Positions 61,292 to 64,000 of a stretch of 64,000 bases of DNA are shown piece after piece. Within the stretch, counting starts at the first letter, position 1. The number at the start of each line of letters is the position of its first letter. Source of the DNA: Bradysia coprophila (Eukaryota; Arthropoda; Insecta; Diptera; Sciaridae); the NCBI RefSeq assembly GCF_014529535.1, contig NW_023503329.1:1-64000 (forward strand), read 5' to 3'. The notes beneath the pieces are model-generated. The model was not told the origin of the DNA. It did not search any database and saw only the letters and a program-made list of their open reading frames with translations. Made by a program: the position numbers and the translations under genes.

Positions 61292-63136
61292 TCATTGTAG
61301 AGATTCGTTCCCTTTCGGCAAAAGCGTACACAGGAAACTGCAAGCTATTTATTTCAGAAGTATATTGTCAGTGGTTTCAGATACCATTGGAATTCGATTC
61401 ACTTACCAAATTCTACCAGACCAATTAAGAGAAACGGTGGCAAGCAGCCCGTTTGCAGAAGATATGGAAAGACCACATTGCCAATTAATGCACCGAAGCG
61501 TCCAAACATCATAACAAGTGATATGGTCATTGTTCTGTTGTGTGTAGAATATAGATTGTCAATACAGTTGCTGTGCAAAGAATTAATTTGAAGACAGTTC
61601 CTGGTGTCTTCGTTGTTTGTATTAGTTTTCCTTTGCATTTTGCTACTTGTTATGTAAGACCAATACGGTACATAACACTAGAAGAGTCAGAGCTTATCCC
61701 GGGTAAAAAAATGATTCGTATGGAACGAATTTCCAAGAGAGATAGCGGAGCAGCCAAAGGAGTTAGCAGAGTAGCATTATCTGTTTCTCCATTTTTTTTC
61801 GCATGTTTAGTTTGTCGTGGTGAAAAAGTGCATTGCTATTCACCACAGAAACTTTCCATTGTTACCCAAATAAAAAAATGACGATCAACCCATCCTGCCA
61901 GGGATTATTTTGGGTGAAACAATTTCTTCAATTTGGGGACAATTTGGAAAAATGTGAGAGAAGATTTTCCCAAAAATTACTTTTTTAACGAAAATATTCT
62001 GGGATTCTCATGCCGTTCATGCAAATTTTCAAAATTCGCAGAAATTTTACGCCGAATAATTTGAAGTTTTCGAACATTAAATTTAAAAAGACGTCTAAAC
62101 ATAATGACAAATTAAGCCCTAATTTCGCTGTTACGTTATTCAATATTAGTCTCATCTCATAACGTGATTCTCACCTCAAAGATGTTGGGAACAAATTCAC
62201 AACAATTCCAATCAATGCAGTCGAACTAATACTTCCGATTGTTGTATACAACGACGATAATGCCACCGTCGTCATCGAGTTACGAGCCCAAAAAAGACCA
62301 ATTCCACAACAGCCAGACACACATAAGCCGTAAACTAGAACATTGAAATTCGTTCACATCTTACACATGTTCCTTTTATGCTTTTGAATGATGATGTGCA
62401 GTTCTTACTCAAAATATTTTTGCAGCCAACTGCATTTATTAAAGCGCCAGCAATCAGGTAACCAACGAGACCGACACATCCAACGATGATTGTGTTCACG
62501 TAAGTGGTTGAGTTCACAACGTTCTAAATTAAGAAACACAAAAATGTAGAAGAAAATTGTCGCAGATCGATGGAACGTGTTGCGCGAAAGTCATGTTATT
62601 GCCTCGTCATCCACACAATATCTAGTCGCATTTTACTATTTTCGAATGGGATGATACTTACTGGAATGCATGTATTGTTGGTGCCAATTGATTGAACATT
62701 GGTTATTGATTTATTAACACTGTACGACAGCATACTGCACAGGTCGCTGTCTATGTCGTCAAGTGGTGGCATACTCTCAAAATCCGAAACCATTGAAAAC
62801 AGCTGCGGCAGCCACAGTCGCACTGTGTTAAGACTGGTAAAAGAGATACGAGTTCAGAGCAGGGCCTATTTGTAGGAATTGCTCGTGTGTTCTTGGCCAT
62901 AGACATAGTCTCGCTACGTGCAATGTTACCAGAAAAATTAAACGAAAGGCTCACCCAAGTAACGCGCAAAACTGTATGCTTAAAACCAGCACACATTTCT
63001 TAAGCAGTGTTTCTTGTAGCAGTGGGATGCTTTGGCATATGTTTTTAACGAAGGAAAAGGCGCCGAAGGCTTTTTTGTCGATTTTCGCCGTTTCTGCATC
63101 TTTTTTCGTGTCCAATTCACGAACAAGATCGGTTAT
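61292..63136 (-). CDS. Major facilitator superfamily transporter, SV2/SVOP-like (3' part)
   Basis: Multi-pass solute transporter; the substrate cannot be read from the sequence. Visible exons are 63136-62955, 62833-62662, 62523-62409, 62334-62175, 61534-61407 and 61344-61292 (stop). Phases agree throughout (810 nt, 269 codons plus stop). The cytoplasmic loop ITDLVRELDTKKDAE is followed by membrane segments LVLSIQFCALLGLNTVRLWL, IIVGCVGLVGYLIAGALINA, LSSLYTTIGSISSTALIGIV and RTMTISLVMMFGRFGALIGN. The tail is CTLLPKGNESLQ. A large lumenal loop (SVNKSITNVQSIGTNNTCIP) has N-glycosylation sequons and is typical of SV2-like proteins. The N-terminal half with the first membrane helices is not in the window. 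Confidence 0.88.
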
Positions 63137-64000
63137 CTGAAATTCGGAAAAATGTTGTAATCATCAGCTGGTGTTAAGTTTCGAATTATCAGGCAATAGA
63201 TTCCAATTGTGCAAAACATTTATCGTTGATTGACTAATCTTAACTCGTTTACATCAACAAATAATTATTTTTTACGTAAAACATCTCGGAAAGTTTTCTC
63301 AGGAAATTAAAATGAGACAGGTACTACGGTCAATATGTGGACCATTGGCACATTTTCCATAACATCCGGCCACCATATTGCATACTAATTTCATTTACCC
63401 GTTGATTCTATATTCTATGCCTCAAAAACGCAACATTGTGGAGTTTCGGCAGGAGGAATGTGATAAATATAAACAGTTATGATTACCACACCACTTTGTT
63501 ACCGAATCGTTTATAATTTAATATCCGAGACCATTTCACCATAATATAGGTATATACAGCCGTTTGAAAGCATTATTCAAATTAGAATATGCCAGACAAC
63601 TCAAACAGCAGAGACAGAGAGAAAGTCGAAAGGATGAGTTGCGCGCTATGCACGCACTCATTCATACCAAAAGAAAAAAACAACAATTTTTCGGAAGAAA
63701 TTGCGCGCCTTATATTTATTACCGTATTAATAATTCATTTTCAATGAAAGCGAAGTTTTAATAAATTATATGGCTACGCAATACTCGAACGCATCATTAG
63801 TTAAAAAGCCGTTTTTGCAAGAGAGACGAATATTTTGGTCAACGTACTCCTATTGATGGGAATATAGAAAATAAGCCAAGTAGGAAGACAATGATAAGGT
63901 ATATCACTACCGTGAGGGGGTGAATAAACGTCGAACCTTCCGCTTTTCTTCACTTTGATTTTTTTTAGTCGAAATCTTCATCAGTTTTCGTGAGTATCTG
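63137..64000. other. Probable intron of the transporter gene
   Basis: The first visible exon begins at 63136 with an AG acceptor and in-frame coding, so the gene must continue upstream. I find no convincing further exon before the window end. The plus-strand ORF at 63564-63761 is basic and low-complexity and is not supported. Confidence 0.5.

Noticed and set aside
63564-63761. Basic plus-strand ORF near the window end
   Set aside because: It has low-complexity composition, no domain and no splice context. It probably lies in a transporter intron.

Overview
This is eukaryotic, AT-rich, repeat-dense nuclear DNA from an insect. Genes have many short exons with GT-AG introns, often 58-80 bp. The gene set (MADF-BESS transcription factor, BtR-type midgut cadherin, Tace/ADAM17) fits a lower (nematoceran) fly. 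A fungus gnat is my guess, not something the sequence proves. All gene models below were spliced by eye. Every complete model gives a reading frame divisible by three with matching intron phases.

Layout. 1-2961: a tandem satellite of about 146 bp per unit. 4036-13159: a compact block of five genes: mitochondrial asparaginyl-tRNA synthetase NARS2 (+), a MADF-BESS regulator (-), TRAPPC5 (+), complex I subunit NDUFB4 (-) and ADAM17/Tace (+). 13160-21242: gene-free and full of nested foldback and tandem repeats. 21243-35865: two paralogous histidine acid phosphatase genes on the minus strand, with TRAPPC6B (+) between them. 38068-51154: one 34-exon cadherin (-) homologous to the midgut cadherins known as Bt Cry-toxin receptors. 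51155-61291: relics of non-LTR retrotransposons and small inverted-repeat elements. 61292-63136: the 3' part of a major-facilitator (SV2/SVOP-like) transporter (-), whose 5' exons lie beyond the window.

The genes are mostly housekeeping: mitochondrial translation and respiration (NARS2, NDUFB4), vesicle tethering (two TRAPP subunits) and cell-surface or secretory proteins (ADAM17, phosphatases, cadherin, transporter). They form no operon-like pathway. The most informative signal outside genes is the density of palindromic DNA elements. Several have intact target-site duplications: 8 bp (hAT type) at 24612-25635, 33494-33649, 55445-55588, 57016-57177 and 58779-58935; 5 bp at 18267-19527; 10 bp for an RTE fragment at 15473-15948. 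Several long inverted repeats sit inside introns and would fold into double-stranded RNA in the pre-mRNA. I found no CRISPR array, rRNA or convincing tRNA.
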